Origin: Sabellastarte sp. h YS-2021
Lineage: Eukaryota > Annelida > Polychaeta > Sabellida > Sabellidae
DNA: 64,000 bases
Reading direction: 5' to 3'
Assembly (NCBI GenBank): GCA_964017235.1
Contig: OZ024935.1
Span: 29,553,596 to 29,617,595 of the forward strand
Numbering within the stretch: the stretch's first letter is position 1; every line of letters starts with the position of its first letter. The notes under the pieces were generated by a model that had not been told where the DNA came from, did not search any database, and saw only the letters and a list, made by a program, of their open reading frames with translations. Made by a program: the position numbers and the translations under genes. Shown here piece after piece: positions 13,068 through 24,099 of this stretch.

Positions 13068-13248
13068 GTAAATTAAGCATGACTTCAGTTGGCCGAGTGG
13101 TTACCAAATTTGGCATCTAATCATATGCTGTCACCACTGTGGGATCGAGTCCCACAAGTGGCAATGCTGAGGACCTGTACCTAATATGATCCTGGCTCTT
13201 GAACGGGATGTAAAACCCCAACTTTGACTCTGACCTTCAGTTGTAAAT
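13068..13248 (+). mobile_element. tRNA-derived SINE
   Basis: An A-box (TTGGCCGAGTGGTTA, from about 13089) and a B-box (GGATCGAGTCCCAC, near 13142) lie at tRNA-like spacing. They are followed by a body ending GAACGGGATGTAAAACCCC. The element is flanked by TGATGTATCT at 13058-13067 and 13249-13258, a 10 bp duplication. It is not a functional tRNA gene because the 5' part does not close a cloverleaf that I can see. Tail fragments of the same family occur at 53445-53530 and 56249-56315. Confidence 0.8.
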
Positions 13249-13439
13249 TGATGTATCTTATGGTTGGAAAGGCCATGTGCTGGAAATCAGCAAAGTAGAT
13301 ATCATGTTAACGAGAAGTGGTGGTACTTAACAAGAACTTACCATTAAAATCTGGCCTGTTAACTTTAACAGTGGGCATCTATAAATAACGATATTTAAAT
13401 ACAGGCACTTTCTGATCCCTCGATATCTGATGTCACAAC

Positions 13440-13993
13440 CTGGGGCCGATTTCACACAGGGACTTATGCTTAGCCAAGTTTTTGGCTAAGTCAGGGACTT
13501 AAATTTAAGACTTTGGTCTTAGTTAGGTTTGGGATTTAAATGGATAAATTTTCACAAAGGGTGACTTAGCCAAGTCCAAGCTTTTCAAATAACCACAGTG
13601 GTTTTCTGTGTCATATAACCTTTTATATCCTTCATTTGATGTATTTCATCTAAGGATAAGTGCTGTTTTGAAATGGAAAACCTTGTTACCACATACAAAC
13701 TTCCCAAAGACTACTTTAATGAGGTGTTATGTATAATTATAATTTATTTACAGCCATTTCAAATTTGAAATGGAGAAAAGTTTATGGCAGCCATATTTAA
13801 GTCCTCTTTACAAAATTTAAGCCCACTACCAACCAGACTTAAAGTTATGTCCACTGACTTAGCACTTTCATGGACTTAGCTGCTTTGTGAAATTCACTTT
13901 GTGAATTACCATTCTGTTGACAAAATTTAAGACCAAAGTCTTAAATTTAAGTCTAAATCTGGGCTGAAGTCCCTTTGTGAAATCGGCCCTTGG
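13440..13993. mobile_element. MITE with CTGGGGCCGATTTCAC ends, CTTAAATTTAAG core
   Basis: Left end CTGGGGCCGATTTCACACAG; right end reverse complement AAGGGCCGATTTCACAAAG. Inside are inverted words (GACTTAAATTTAAGAC, ACTTAGCC). Its middle (TCATATAACCTTTTATATCC, CCAAAGACTACTTTAATGAG) is shared with the element at 57788-58267. It has no coding potential. Confidence 0.75.
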
Positions 13994-14884
13994 TTCATAT
14001 GCACTGTATAGATAAATGTACATAACCCCATCCCAATAGTTATGATAAAATTGATTTTTCTGATCACATGTATACTATAAGTGAGCAGGTGGAAAATATC
14101 TGAAAAGCAAATCAAACATTGCTGTATGATTTGTGACTGAAGTGATCTATATTCATCACAGATAATGTGTGTATTAATCACTGCTGAATTATTGCGCCAT
14201 TTATGAAACACTCAGGTTGTAATCAATTATTGATTAACTATATTGTATTGATTTTCAATGTGACTGGCTTTCATTGAGTCTATATTTGCAATTAAGTAAA
14301 TTGGTTTATATACCGTATATTTATTCCTGTTAGTTGAATCATTCTTAAGGAAATAATTTAAACTGAAAATATGACTGAATACTATTTGTAATATATTGTT
14401 GTAAGACATGTTTGTGACCAGTACATACAGAGGATTAATTTTTTCTTTTGTTAAGTCAGACAAGTTAACTGTCTTAAACTAATACATCCTGTTCTTTTCT
14501 GTGTGTAAATTATTATAATACTCTTGGTGTTGGCAGTCTTAAAGATACGAGATCATTTACAGTGCAAATCTATTCATTGCTTTACTGCAATACTAAAAAC
14601 TACGGACCTTATTTATTTTATCCCTCTAGTAATGACCACCCATTTTGATTAAGGCTGATAAATTTTAAATCTTCTGCTGTTTTGCTGTGCCTGTTTTATT
14701 GCATATAGAGGTTAAGCCCAATTAAGGAATTAATTAGATTACATTAGATGATTTTATACTAACATTTAAAAGTGGTTAAAACTTAAACTGGAAAGTTTCA
14801 TTAACATTACATGGAAATCATTCAGCAGTTGTAGATTTCAACACCAGAGGTTATCTAATCTTCTCAATTGATGGCAAATATCTA
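13994..14884. other. Spacer, nothing recognised
   Basis: Two minus-strand open frames (13927-14211 and 14227-14463) have no recognisable domain, and the first overlaps the end of a MITE, so I treat both as chance. Confidence 0.5.
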
Positions 14885-15044
14885 GTTTCACTTAAAATAG
14901 AATGAAAGCATTTCTATAGTACAAAATCAATACAACACCCTCTTATGCACTTGAAAGTGAAAGTCTAGGGACAAGTCAGGTGAAGATCCAATTTAGCACC
15001 CACCAGGTTAGAAATATTATGGTGGAGGATATATGTTAGTCTAA
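14885..15044 (+). repeat. Interspersed repeat copy 2, left part
   Basis: This aligns block by block with 12660-12820 (for example CCTCTTATGCACTTGAAAG against CCTCTAATGCGCTAAAG) and stops at the TAA where the Harbinger element begins. It continues at 18260. Confidence 0.7.
15042..15044. repeat. TAA target-site duplication, left
   Basis: TAA directly before the Harbinger end GGGGCCAGTTACAC; its partner is at 18260-18262. A 3 bp TWA/TAA duplication is typical of PIF/Harbinger. Confidence 0.85.
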
Positions 15045-15689
15045 GGGGCCAGTTACACTTTCACAGATCCCCCACAGATACAGGCCATGGTTCCATATAA
15101 TATGGAAACTGCCAAGGATCCCATGCGGATGGCGGGGTTTGGGGAGGGGGAATGTTTGAAAAGTGAGTGATTTACGGACACGACACGGATAATTCCACGG
15201 ATGGTACAGATGCCACAAGGACGTTAAGGACGCTTTCCATTGCTTGCGGATGACCTCCGGGTACACATCTGTGACCACCCGCAGTGTGGCGGAAACACCC
15301 CAGGACACGTCAGGACAACATAGGGATGCATCAGGACGTCTCAAGGATGCCCCGGATGGGTATATGGACCTAGCGGAGACTAATGGAGATTAGCGTGATG
15401 GGGTTTACGGATCTTTATTTCTCTCACAGACGTCAGCTTATCGGTTATTGTGATAACATTAAGATGTCCTGGTGGGATACATTGACCACTGGATACCTGT
15501 ATCCAAATGCCTATAAAAAGGGTAAGGGTAAGGTCACTAGCCAGATACAATTAAGACGCCAGAATGAACAGACGGAACAGAGGTCTTATGCAAATTCACC
15601 TCTTAATATTACAAATGGAGAGGCAGTTAGTCATCATTACAGATATGATAGACAGACTGAGAAGGAGATGGGGTCTACACTGAGGACAG

Positions 15690-16139
15690 AGAAGACCCAG
15701 AAGATATTGGGTCAGGCCATGGTTAAGTCAGGCAGAACATGAAGAAGAGGCTCAGTACACCAGACTGATGCCAATGCTTGAATTAGATGACCCTATGGCA
15801 TACCGAAACTTCATCCGGATGCCACCCGAGCTGTTTCAAGAGCTGGAGCAGACTTGGCCCTGAGATCCAAAAGGAGAGGACCTAGATGAGAGACCCCCTG
15901 AGTCCAGGACTGAAGTTGGCGGTCACCCTGAGACACTTTGCCAGTGGAGACAGCTACCCAACCCTTCAGTATGCTTTGAGGGTGGCACGGTCGACCATCA
16001 ATAAGTTTGTACCGGAGGTCTGCGATGCTATCATCAGGGCCTATCGAGATAAGGTGATGACATGGCCCACAAGCCCAGAAGACTGTTTGGAGGTTGAGTC
16101 CGTTTTCTGTCGGAGGGCCCAAATTCACTTTTTCCTTTA
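15690..16139 (+). pseudogene. Harbinger (HARBI1-like) transposase, N-terminal fragment
   Basis: Recognisable family words appear in order: RRPRRYWVRPWLSQA (about 15695-15740), EEAQYTRLMPML, YRNFIRMPPELFQELEQ (to about 15853), then in another frame MRDPLSPGLKLAVTLRHFAS, FVPEVCDAIIRAYRD and MTWPTSPEDC (15886-16090). In intact relatives this is the N-terminal helix-rich region that precedes the DDE nuclease core. Here the reading leaves the family right after WPTSPEDC and stops at 16138, so the whole DDE domain (usual protein about 350 residues or more) is absent. A frame change also lies between LEQ and MRDPLSPG, so the fragment is not translatable as a unit. The upstream open frame 15383-15742 shows no known domain and is probably chance. 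Confidence 0.85.
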
Positions 16140-16800
16140 AGATGGCTCACAATATGGCCTCAGTCTCAGGAACTGGAAAATTGCCTCTGGTCCATTATTG
16201 CCACTCTGTCAGCTTTGGCCGCCCAGGACAGACTTCATGTGTGTGACCTTCCCGAAAGAGTGTGTGTTGGCTCTGGAACCACTTCTGGCAGGCATCTTTG
16301 TCCAAGTTGTGCTCCTCACAAAACTTGTCCCATACAGCGTCCCTCTTGGACCTATCCTTTTAGTTCTTTAAACACTTGTTGTACAGAATTTCATTGTCAC
16401 GCAAAGAGTCCACTAATTTCTACTCATTCTCATCAATGAACTCAACTTTTTTTGCCCCCTTTGTCAGCCTTTTTGCCCTTGCCCTTGTGTGTCCCCCCAG
16501 CAGCATGTGTGTCCTGTGTGTCAGCAATGTCCTCAGCACTTGAATCTTATTCCTGCTGTGTTTCAAGCACAATATGACCCTGTTCTGTATCCGAAATCTG
16601 CAGAGGATCCTCAACCCCCACCATCACCTCCTCCACCCCAGCTGCCTACTGGCTCTGCTGAGTCTCTGGAACACAAGTCAAATCATCCATCTCTGTACTC
16701 CTTGCCTGGAGCTGTGTAGACATCCTCTCCATCTCCTGACTACCTCTCCTCTTGATCCTCTTGAGTCACGTTTTAAAAATCAATATTCTTGATACTCATG
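16140..16800 (-). pseudogene. Harbinger second protein, Myb/MADF-like DNA-binding relic
   Basis: Reading the minus strand from about 16440 to 16210 gives FIDENE, then a stop, then LVDSLRDNEILYNKCLKN, a stop, then KDRSKRDAVWDKFCEEHN and DACQKWFQSQHTLF. This is the tryptophan-bearing helix pattern of the MADF/Myb-like accessory protein that Harbinger transposons encode to bring transposase to DNA and into the nucleus. The preceding part (16614-16441) carries a basic stretch (ARAKRLTKGAKK) that could be a nuclear signal. At least two in-frame stops interrupt it, and it lies tail to tail with the truncated transposase. Identification rests on pattern and context. Confidence 0.7.
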
Positions 16801-17218
16801 TAGTCTGCTATTCCATAAATTTCATCAATTTATGGTTCCCATTAGGCAGTAACATAAACACTCCAGTGTCAAAAATTAACACATCCCTTGTGTTTTCTGT
16901 CCCAGTTCATACAAATACTTAGAATTAATCCAATTTAGGTATTTGACCATGGCCACTCCAACCATGCATGGAAAATACTCAACAAACTTTGTGCTGCATT
17001 TCCTTATGAACAATAAGAATTATTAGCACCAGAGATTTCTTCAACTCACTTGGAAATTCTTAAAAAAATCGTATTTTTCAACAGCACTATATACCAAGCC
17101 TCTGATGAGTCTCCCTGACGAAACTGTGTACCTTCATTTTGCTTATATAATGTTGTACATCCATTATATTGTGTTTATTTAAACCCACCATTTAATAAAC
17201 ACATATACAGCAAATACA

Positions 17219-17252
17219 TGTGATGTCACAAACACAAAGTTGTGACATCACA
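17219..17252. repeat. 13 bp inverted repeat in Harbinger interior
   Basis: TGTGATGTCACAA at 17219-17231 and TTGTGACATCACA at 17240-17252 are perfect inverted arms with an 8 base loop. Further TGACATCA words follow. Confidence 0.8.
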
Positions 17253-18259
17253 AATGTTATGACATCACAGTGACCTCAATCACTATGTTGTCTAGTGACA
17301 ACCAAAATGTTACTGCCTACAAACAAGTAAAATTCAAATCACTTTAGTATAGTCAGGCATGGAGTGCAGATGTGCAGGGGAGTAAGATTTGAGACCTTGG
17401 CACGTTTACAATATTATTGATCCATTTCTTTGGTGGCATTTTACAGAAATATTCGCCAAACTCCCTATTTTGAAAGAAAAATAAAGTCTGAAATATTTTG
17501 GGGTACTAAGTATGGCAACAAAATATATCCTCAAACATATACAGTATCAACTGTAAAAGTTCCAAAAATTGATGTTTTCACATCGAACTGTCGAAAGTGT
17601 ATATAGCAAAAGCCAAGCCAAGTGGCCCTAATATATAGGGTTTTGTCCATGACAAAGCGTCTTTCCGTAAGTTTCCGAGTGCTGTGTGAAACTGAAAACA
17701 TATCCGTAAACTCCAATCCTTGTTGTATTTGAGACGTCCTTACAATCCGTAAACCCCATTCCTACTGTCCATACCTCCGGGAATATCCGTGAATATCTGC
17801 AGACTAATTTCATATCCGTGACCTTCTCCAACGACCATCCCTATTGATCCTTGTGGTTTCCGGCATTATACATAAACTTATGGTAGCGTCCTTACAGCCT
17901 CTGAACACCCTCCGTGGACAACCGTATACTTTTTCAGAGTCTTAATTGGTACGGATGAGCCAAGGACATGTACAGAAGCTGTAAGAATGTTACAGACACT
18001 TTACGGATAACATACGGATGCAATATGGATATTAATTACACCTAGGATCCGCAAACCTTTTATGGAAAATTCAAGCAGTTTGATTTTTCCGTGGTGTCCC
18101 CACGGACACCTCACATCCGTGGCAGATGCCACAAGGATATTACGGACGGTACAGATGTGTTCACGGACGAAAAATATGATCCGTAAATCACTCACAATTT
18201 TCAACATTTGGTAACCTGCGGTGATCCAGCGGTACATCCGGCCATGTATAACTGGGGTC

Positions 18260-18560
18260 TAAACAAGTGGCTTTTTAACTGGCTTCGGAATCCTGTTATT
18301 GTGTGCTGTGATCAGTCTGACTGTGGCAGTCTGTTCCATTCAGTGTAAGAAGCCATTGCAAAACCTTGTCTATCAATGGCCTTTTTAGGACAAATTGAGG
18401 AAAGAGACAGCCAATTTCCACGAGTGACAGGCTACTGGCTTTGATTAAGGATAAGTATGGAGATTGGGAGAATTTAATGGCCTTGAATTTAACGAGATTA
18501 TATTTAAGCAAGATGCGGTATGAAATGAAGTAAAAGATTAATCCATCAGGAGAGAAAGGA
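18260..18560 (+). repeat. TAA duplication and interspersed repeat copy 2, right part
   Basis: It begins with the right TAA (18260-18262) and continues the repeat seen at 12818-12990: CTGTGATCAGTCTGACTGTG, GTGGCAGTCTGTTCCATTCA, CAAATTGAGGAAAGAGACAG. The repeat predates the Harbinger insertion. Confidence 0.75.
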
Positions 18561-19197
18561 TGATATAGTTTATTTGATGTTTAAATTTTAGTGGATCTCT
18601 CACAATTCTGGAATTTAACTAGTAGTCATGGCAAAGTCCCTAGACTTACTACACAATGAACAGCACTCATTTGAGGACTTTCAAGTCTTCAATCTCAAGT
18701 TGAATGACATTTCTTCAAACTACACAGCTTGTTCACTTCAAGGGCTGAATGGGTTACTATTCACTATTCACTTGCTTTTTAAATTTTTTTTAAACCCATA
18801 CTTATTGTTCACCATTCACACTTTACCAGTTACTGTAATCGCTAGATCACACTTTTACATGCTGGTCTCAACTCTTTGAGGCTTATTTGTGGTTTGACAC
18901 ATTTTATATTTTAATGGTATCCACTTGTTACAATAACTTTAAGTAAATCAATATTTTTATTTAGGAAGGACATGTTCAACACAACAGCATCAGCATTTTC
19001 AAAACTTGGTGAATTTTTTAAATGTTTGTAAAACCATGATACAATTTCTGACATGCCACAGTAAAATATACATGACAGAGGGGTAAATGAGGGTGGTAAT
19101 ACTCTTCACAGAGGAGCTCATTTTTAAACATACACCATACACATACAAGGTCCATTCATGGAATAAAAAGGACAAATTTCAAATAAGGACAAAATTC
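18561..19197. other. Spacer, nothing recognised
   Basis: The open frame 18628-18879 has no known domain. Confidence 0.5.
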
Positions 19198-20275
19198 AAC
19201 TAGAGGATCGCTCGCAAAAAAAAAGATAATGTTTTTGCATAGCAAAAACAAAGTGTCCCGAAAAGGATATAAAGGCGAGTGTTAAAGTATTAAGAAAATG
19301 CTTCGTTTCTAGCCTTATACTGTTGTGGCAATCAAAGTCAGCACAGTCTGCTCTATCTAGCACGGTTTTCAAGATATAAGCATTTTTGTGTTTTGCAAAA
19401 ATTTCGAAAATTTAAAATGTCCGCTATATTTGGCGAGACAAAAATATTTTGAAAATTGGCATGGCTACTCTGCAGATACCTAGCAGGTCAAAAATTTTGT
19501 TGAGTTCGCTCCATCTAGCACGGTTTTAGCAAAAACTTTAAAAATTCAAAACGGCCACCATTTTTGGGGAGACAAAAATTTTTGACAAGACCATTGCCGC
19601 GGTGTGTATCTCCCGCCAAGCATTAAAGGAGAAGAAATAGCTTTTCCGAGATATTCACAATTTTTCATTTTCGTGTGTGAAAGCTCTTCCAAAAGTAGGT
19701 GAATGAGTTATTTGAGAAAAATTGGCTATCTGCAATACTATTAAGAGATAATTCACATTTACTCCTTTTGAGTAGGTGAGTAATTACCTACGGGTCTGGA
19801 ACTTCACCAAGTGAAAGTTCTGCCAAAAGTAGATGAATGAGTTATTTGATAAAAATTGGGTCTCCGCAATACTTTTAGAGATAATTCGCATTTACTCATT
19901 TTGAGTAGGCGAATAATTAGCTATGGGTCTGAAAATTCACCAAGTGAAAGCTCTCCCAAAAGTAGGTGAATGAGTTATTTGAGAAAAATTGGCTATCTGC
20001 AATACTTTTACAGATAATTTGCACTTACTCATTTTGAGTAGATGAGTAATTAGCTATGGGTCTGAAACTTCACCATGTGAAAGCTCTCCCACAAGTAGAT
20101 GAATGAGTCTTTGATAAAAATTGGGTATCCGCACTACTTTTAAAGATAATTAGCATTTACTCATTTTAAGTAGGTGAATAATTAGCTATGGGTCTGAAAC
20201 TTCACGGAGTGAAAGCTCTCCCAAAAGTAGGTGGATGAGTTATTTGAGAAAAATTGGCTATCTGCAATAGTGTAG
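19198..20275 (+). mobile_element. Element with AACTAG start and ~145 bp tandem array
   Basis: It starts AACTAGAGGATCGCTCGC. A 480 bp unique flank contains two diverged copies of TCCATCTAGCACGGTTTT with AAATTTCGAAAATTTAAAATG-like words. About four tandem units follow from 19680 (CCAAAAGTAGGTGAATGAG, TGGCTATCTGCAATACTTTT, ATTTACTCATTTTGAGTAGG, TAGCTATGGGTCTGAAA). The array breaks off abruptly at 20275 with no right flank, so the copy looks 3' truncated. The unit is homologous in word order to the 156 bp unit at 5600-7990. Confidence 0.6.
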
Positions 20276-21926
20276 GGATTGGTGCTCGATCTTTCAATAT
20301 CTGACCCTTATATTCAATAAAAATGACCAAGACATTGTTAACAATATAACAAAAAAGCTTAGCAGTTGATTTTGGCAAGATCATCAGTTGGTAAAGATGC
20401 AGATAAATGAACCTAGAAAGAAATAATCCAAGAATAAATGTTGACTGTTTTTGCCAATGTGACATCACAACTTGAAATTTGAAAAAGACTTGGCACATTC
20501 ACCTATGATCAACAAATTGGTGTACACTGTTCAGATCGATATATTTCCAAAAATTGACCTCCTCATCTGGGGATATGTGAACAGGACATAAACAAATTTC
20601 ATCTCACTTGTGATACAGACAGGCATTGTGAAATGTATCTCAGTTAGTCATAAATATACTGAATTCAATGATCCCAGGTTTAAAATTAAGGAAGAAGAAA
20701 ACTGATTTTATCTTAAACGTGTATCATAATTTATATAATTTTGTTCCCTTTTTAGCTTACTGATTACTTTAGCAAATGTTAATTTTTTACATTATACACA
20801 AAAATTATTTCTTGAAAATTCTTTTTTTTTGTGATTAATTATGAACTGATTCATTTTATTGCAATTAATCTTCTCAACATCTTTCTTTTCTTTTCACTTT
20901 CTCTATTATACTGCAGTATGATTTCTATTTTTGACATTTCTATTATCCAAACATTCAATTTTACGAACGTAGTTCTATACTCACAGCCTTATAATGTCCT
21001 ATTCTCCTTTAACAAAAATACCTCCTCTTCCATTTCAAGAACGTTTTATTATCCAAACATATGAGAGTGTAGAGTAAGAAATCTAAAATTCGCCACATAT
21101 CTCTGAAATTCGCCACATGTGGAAATACTAATAAAATAAATTAATTGAGGTGAGATTCACTGAATGTACAGTAAATTAAAGCTTTTTCTGAACTGAAAAT
21201 ACCAATTTTAAGACAAAACATCATTTTCTTTATAAAATTAAATAAGGTTTTAGAGGTGGAAAATTAGAGATTCCTAGCAAATTTTAGATTTCTTACTCTA
21301 CCTTCTTATTTGATTAAGAGTATACAACTTTGAGTGTAATCAAATCCACTTAACCAAACTCTATCACACACAATCCTCATTACAAGCAGTGTGAAACAAA
21401 TTCAATTCTTAACATTTTCCCAGTGAAATTTACCAGTTTAAAATAGTCCACTTAGAACTGTATTTGGTAGAGCATTTTTAAGCAGAAATAAATACCTATT
21501 CCAAAATATGATATTCATCTGTAAGCGTGCGTGCAACAACTCTTTATGACAGTCTTATGAGTCTTACTTTAGAGAATTTGAAAAAGAACTTCACTTTCAT
21601 TACTATTTGTACCAGGACAAAGCTACATCTAAGTTTATAAAAAGATTTTTTTCTCTATCTACACATTTAGATAACTGTATTCCATAGGAATGCATATATT
21701 GTTTGTTGTGGTGAAATAAAATATTGTTGAAACCACTTATAAAAGATAAGTTACAGTTATAAAAAAATATCATTTAAAATACGAGTCAAGTTTAAACCAT
21801 TGCTCTGGCAAGTCTTGGGTTGCCTTACAGGTGGTTATAGTCTTGTAAACCATCGATGACCAAAAAAAACTCAAGAAGTAGCAGAGGATCTTGATAAATT
21901 TGAAACCCTTTTACAACATGAAATTG
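20276..21926. other. AT-rich non-coding stretch
   Basis: Probably intron sequence of the minus-strand gene. No exon, RNA gene or repeat ends recognised. A minus-strand reading at 21830-21930 (KGFQIYQDPLLLLEFF) is protein-like but has no supporting splice sites. Confidence 0.5.
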
Positions 21927-21971
21927 TAAATTTAATAAATAAAATAAATTTTTATAAGTTAATACTCTATC

Positions 21972-22142
21972 CAATGGACAATATGCTAAACCGGTCGGCG
22001 CAGACCGGCCCGCCAAACGTCAGAAAAAGACGTCCTGTGTTTCCACCGGCTGGCTGGTCCTCACACTGCACTCGCCAGGTGGCGCATCATACTTCCTTCC
22101 TGTCTAGACAACCTGACGTCATAGCATCTTTTTCGCCGTCTA
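21972..22142. repeat. DIRS element 1, left inverted terminal repeat
   Basis: Matches the reverse complement of about 27593-27771, with shared words ACCGGTCGG, AAAAAGACGTCCTGTG, CGCCAGGTGGCGCATC and ACCTGACGTCATAGC. It includes the CRE octamer TGACGTCA at 22114-22121. Confidence 0.9.
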
Positions 22143-22198
22143 ATGTATTAGACCCCTAGTAAGCTGATAGCGGGGTCTGTATGAGGGTCTTGTGTGTC

Positions 22199-22300
22199 CA
22201 TTGGATAGGGTATTAACTTACAAAAATTTAATTTACTTATTAAATTTGCAATTTTATTGCGTTAATACATCCTATCCAATGGACAATATGCTGAATAACT
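22199..22300. repeat. DIRS element 1, internal complementary region
   Basis: The left half, reverse-complemented, matches the outer left end (AAATTTAATAARTAAA, TAAGTTAATAC, CTATCCAA). The right half (TTGCAATTTTATTGCGTTAA) matches the reverse complement of the outer right end at 27791-27755. In DIRS elements this region is thought to template circular DNA formation. Confidence 0.85.
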
Positions 22301-22634
22301 ACCGCTTGGTTGGCGGGTAAGTTACTAGGGACTTATGCAAACTCAGAAAATAACTAACAAAATTTCCTCTAAGCCTGGGTCGACCTGAGAATTGTCAAGA
22401 CCCTTGAGGCTATAGTTGGTCAACAGAAACCGGTTAACCGGTCAAAACCGACTCTCCCCCCCCCCCCTTTTTTTTACAGACCTGCTCTGAGGTAGGGGAA
22501 GAGAGGGATGAGTTCAGTCCCAAAGAAATAAACCTCCCGAAGGAAGCACGTCTGATTTTTTTTTTTTTTTTTTGGATGCTTCTTAAATATATATACACTA
22601 TCTACATATGTACAGATCTCCTCTCTGAACTGGG

Positions 22635-24063
22635 CTACTGGTGGATCTGCTGAGCAGCCACTACAGGTCCCAGGTGATAAAGCTCAGAATCAGCCCATGC
22701 CACATCCTTCAGATAAAATTGTGTGAAGGTGTTATGTGACTTCCAGTGGCAGGCCGGCAAGATCTGTTCCAAGGAAACCCCCCACTGGAAGGCCTTGGAA
22801 GCAGCAAAGGCCCTGACATCGTGGGCTTTAACCTGATGTAATGTGTGGGCCTCTTGATCTGAGAGCTCATAACATAGGATCACAGTCTGTTTGATCCATG
22901 AGGAGATAGTGGCAGGCAAGATGTCCTTGTCAAAACCTTTCTTGAAGGAGACAAAAAAACAACTCCTTATTCTGCCTGAGGTCTGAGGTCCTGTCCAAAT
23001 AGTAGCACAATGCTCTGACTGGACAGAGGGACCTATCAGACTTGAGGGACCTATCCAGAGTCGGGGCCAGGGCTGGTATAACCACTGGAGCCACGCTGTC
23101 CGGACCCTCCTAGGCCAGCTGGTTCTTGAAAAGAAAGCTGGGAGATGGGTACAGAGACACCTTAGACCAGTCAGACTGGTGTCTGATGTTCTTACTTTGC
23201 CAAGCATGAATCTCACTTCTGCGTTTGCCTGAACCAAGGGCTAGGAGGAAAACTGTCTTGAAGGTCAGATGCTTCAAGGAGGCCTCCTTAATTGGTTCAA
23301 AAGGAGCCTTTATGAGCTGGTGTAGAACCAGAGACAGGTTCCAGGAGGGGACACCCCTTCTGCCCTTGGGTCTGTCTCTATGGAAACTATCCAAGAGACG
23401 GGTGAGATTTTCATCTTTGCTGATGCTGAGAGTTGAATTTCGCAGTTTATCAGCAATGGCAGACCTGTAGCCATCAATGGTGCTGGGCTGTAATTTCCTT
23501 TCCTCAAAAAGGTACATAAGGAAATCAGCAACTGACTTTACAGGCGGTGCCCTGAAGTCCACCTGATTTGTGATGCACCACTTTGTAAAAATGGCCCACT
23601 TTGATCTGGTTGATCCTCTTTGAGGAACCTCAATTCTTGTTGCCACCGCCTCAGAGAAACCCTGCTCCTTGATAGCTGTGGCTCTAGGAGCCATGCATGG
23701 AGATTTAGGTTTGTCAGACTCCTGTGAGGGGTCTGATTGAAGGGTTGAGTCAGTAGGCTTGGCAGCTGAGGCAAAAGCAATGGGATCTGGCTGGACATTT
23801 CCACTCAGTCCCAAAACCATGTCATGTTGGGCCACCCCGGGGCAATGATGATCAACCTTTGGTACGGGGAGTCCTGCAACTTCTCCACCACATTGCCCAA
23901 TATGGCTATTGGTGGGAAGGCATACGCGTCCAGATTTTCCCATGACAAACTGAGTGCATCCACTGCAGTGGCCATGGAATCCGGAACTGGTGATACAAAC
24001 AGTGGCAACTTGTTGAATCTCGTAGCAAAGAGATCTATCTGAGGGTGGTGCCACCTGCTGCAC
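22635..24063 (-). pseudogene. DIRS element 1, tyrosine recombinase region
   Basis: Family words include RRGSTRSKWAIFTKWC, QPSTIDGYRSAIADKL, the arginine box GSGKRRSEIHAW, LHQVKAHDVRAFAA and the C-terminal HNTFTQFYLKD, whose tyrosine would be the nucleophile. The recombinase integrates the circular DNA copy in place of a DDE integrase. This is the 3'-most part of the element. It is treated as a fossil part; the region is not certainly intact. Confidence 0.85.
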
Positions 24064-24099
24064 AGTGCACAGGGCTTGAAAAACCTCTGGAAGGAGGGA

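Larger units (their letters stand above)
15045..18259 (+). mobile_element. PIF/Harbinger DNA transposon, internally deleted
   Basis: The ends GGGGCCAGTTACAC and, reverse-complemented, GACCCCAGTTATAC form inverted repeats flanked by TAA duplications. Joining the outer flanks with one TAA recreates the sequence of the uninterrupted repeat at 12660-12990, which confirms both borders. Subterminal regions are full of scattered CGGAT/ATCCG words. Inside are the N-terminal part of a HARBI1-type transposase on the plus strand and, convergently, a Myb/MADF-like gene on the minus strand, which are the two genes expected of the family. The catalytic half of the transposase is missing, so this copy could only move with help in trans. 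Confidence 0.9.

Noticed and set aside
13089-13160. A tRNA gene with A and B boxes
   Set aside because: The sequence continues into a SINE body with target duplications and does not close a full cloverleaf by eye.
15383-15742. 119-codon frame as a Harbinger protein
   Set aside because: The recognisable transposase N-terminus reads in another frame over its end, and it has no known domain.
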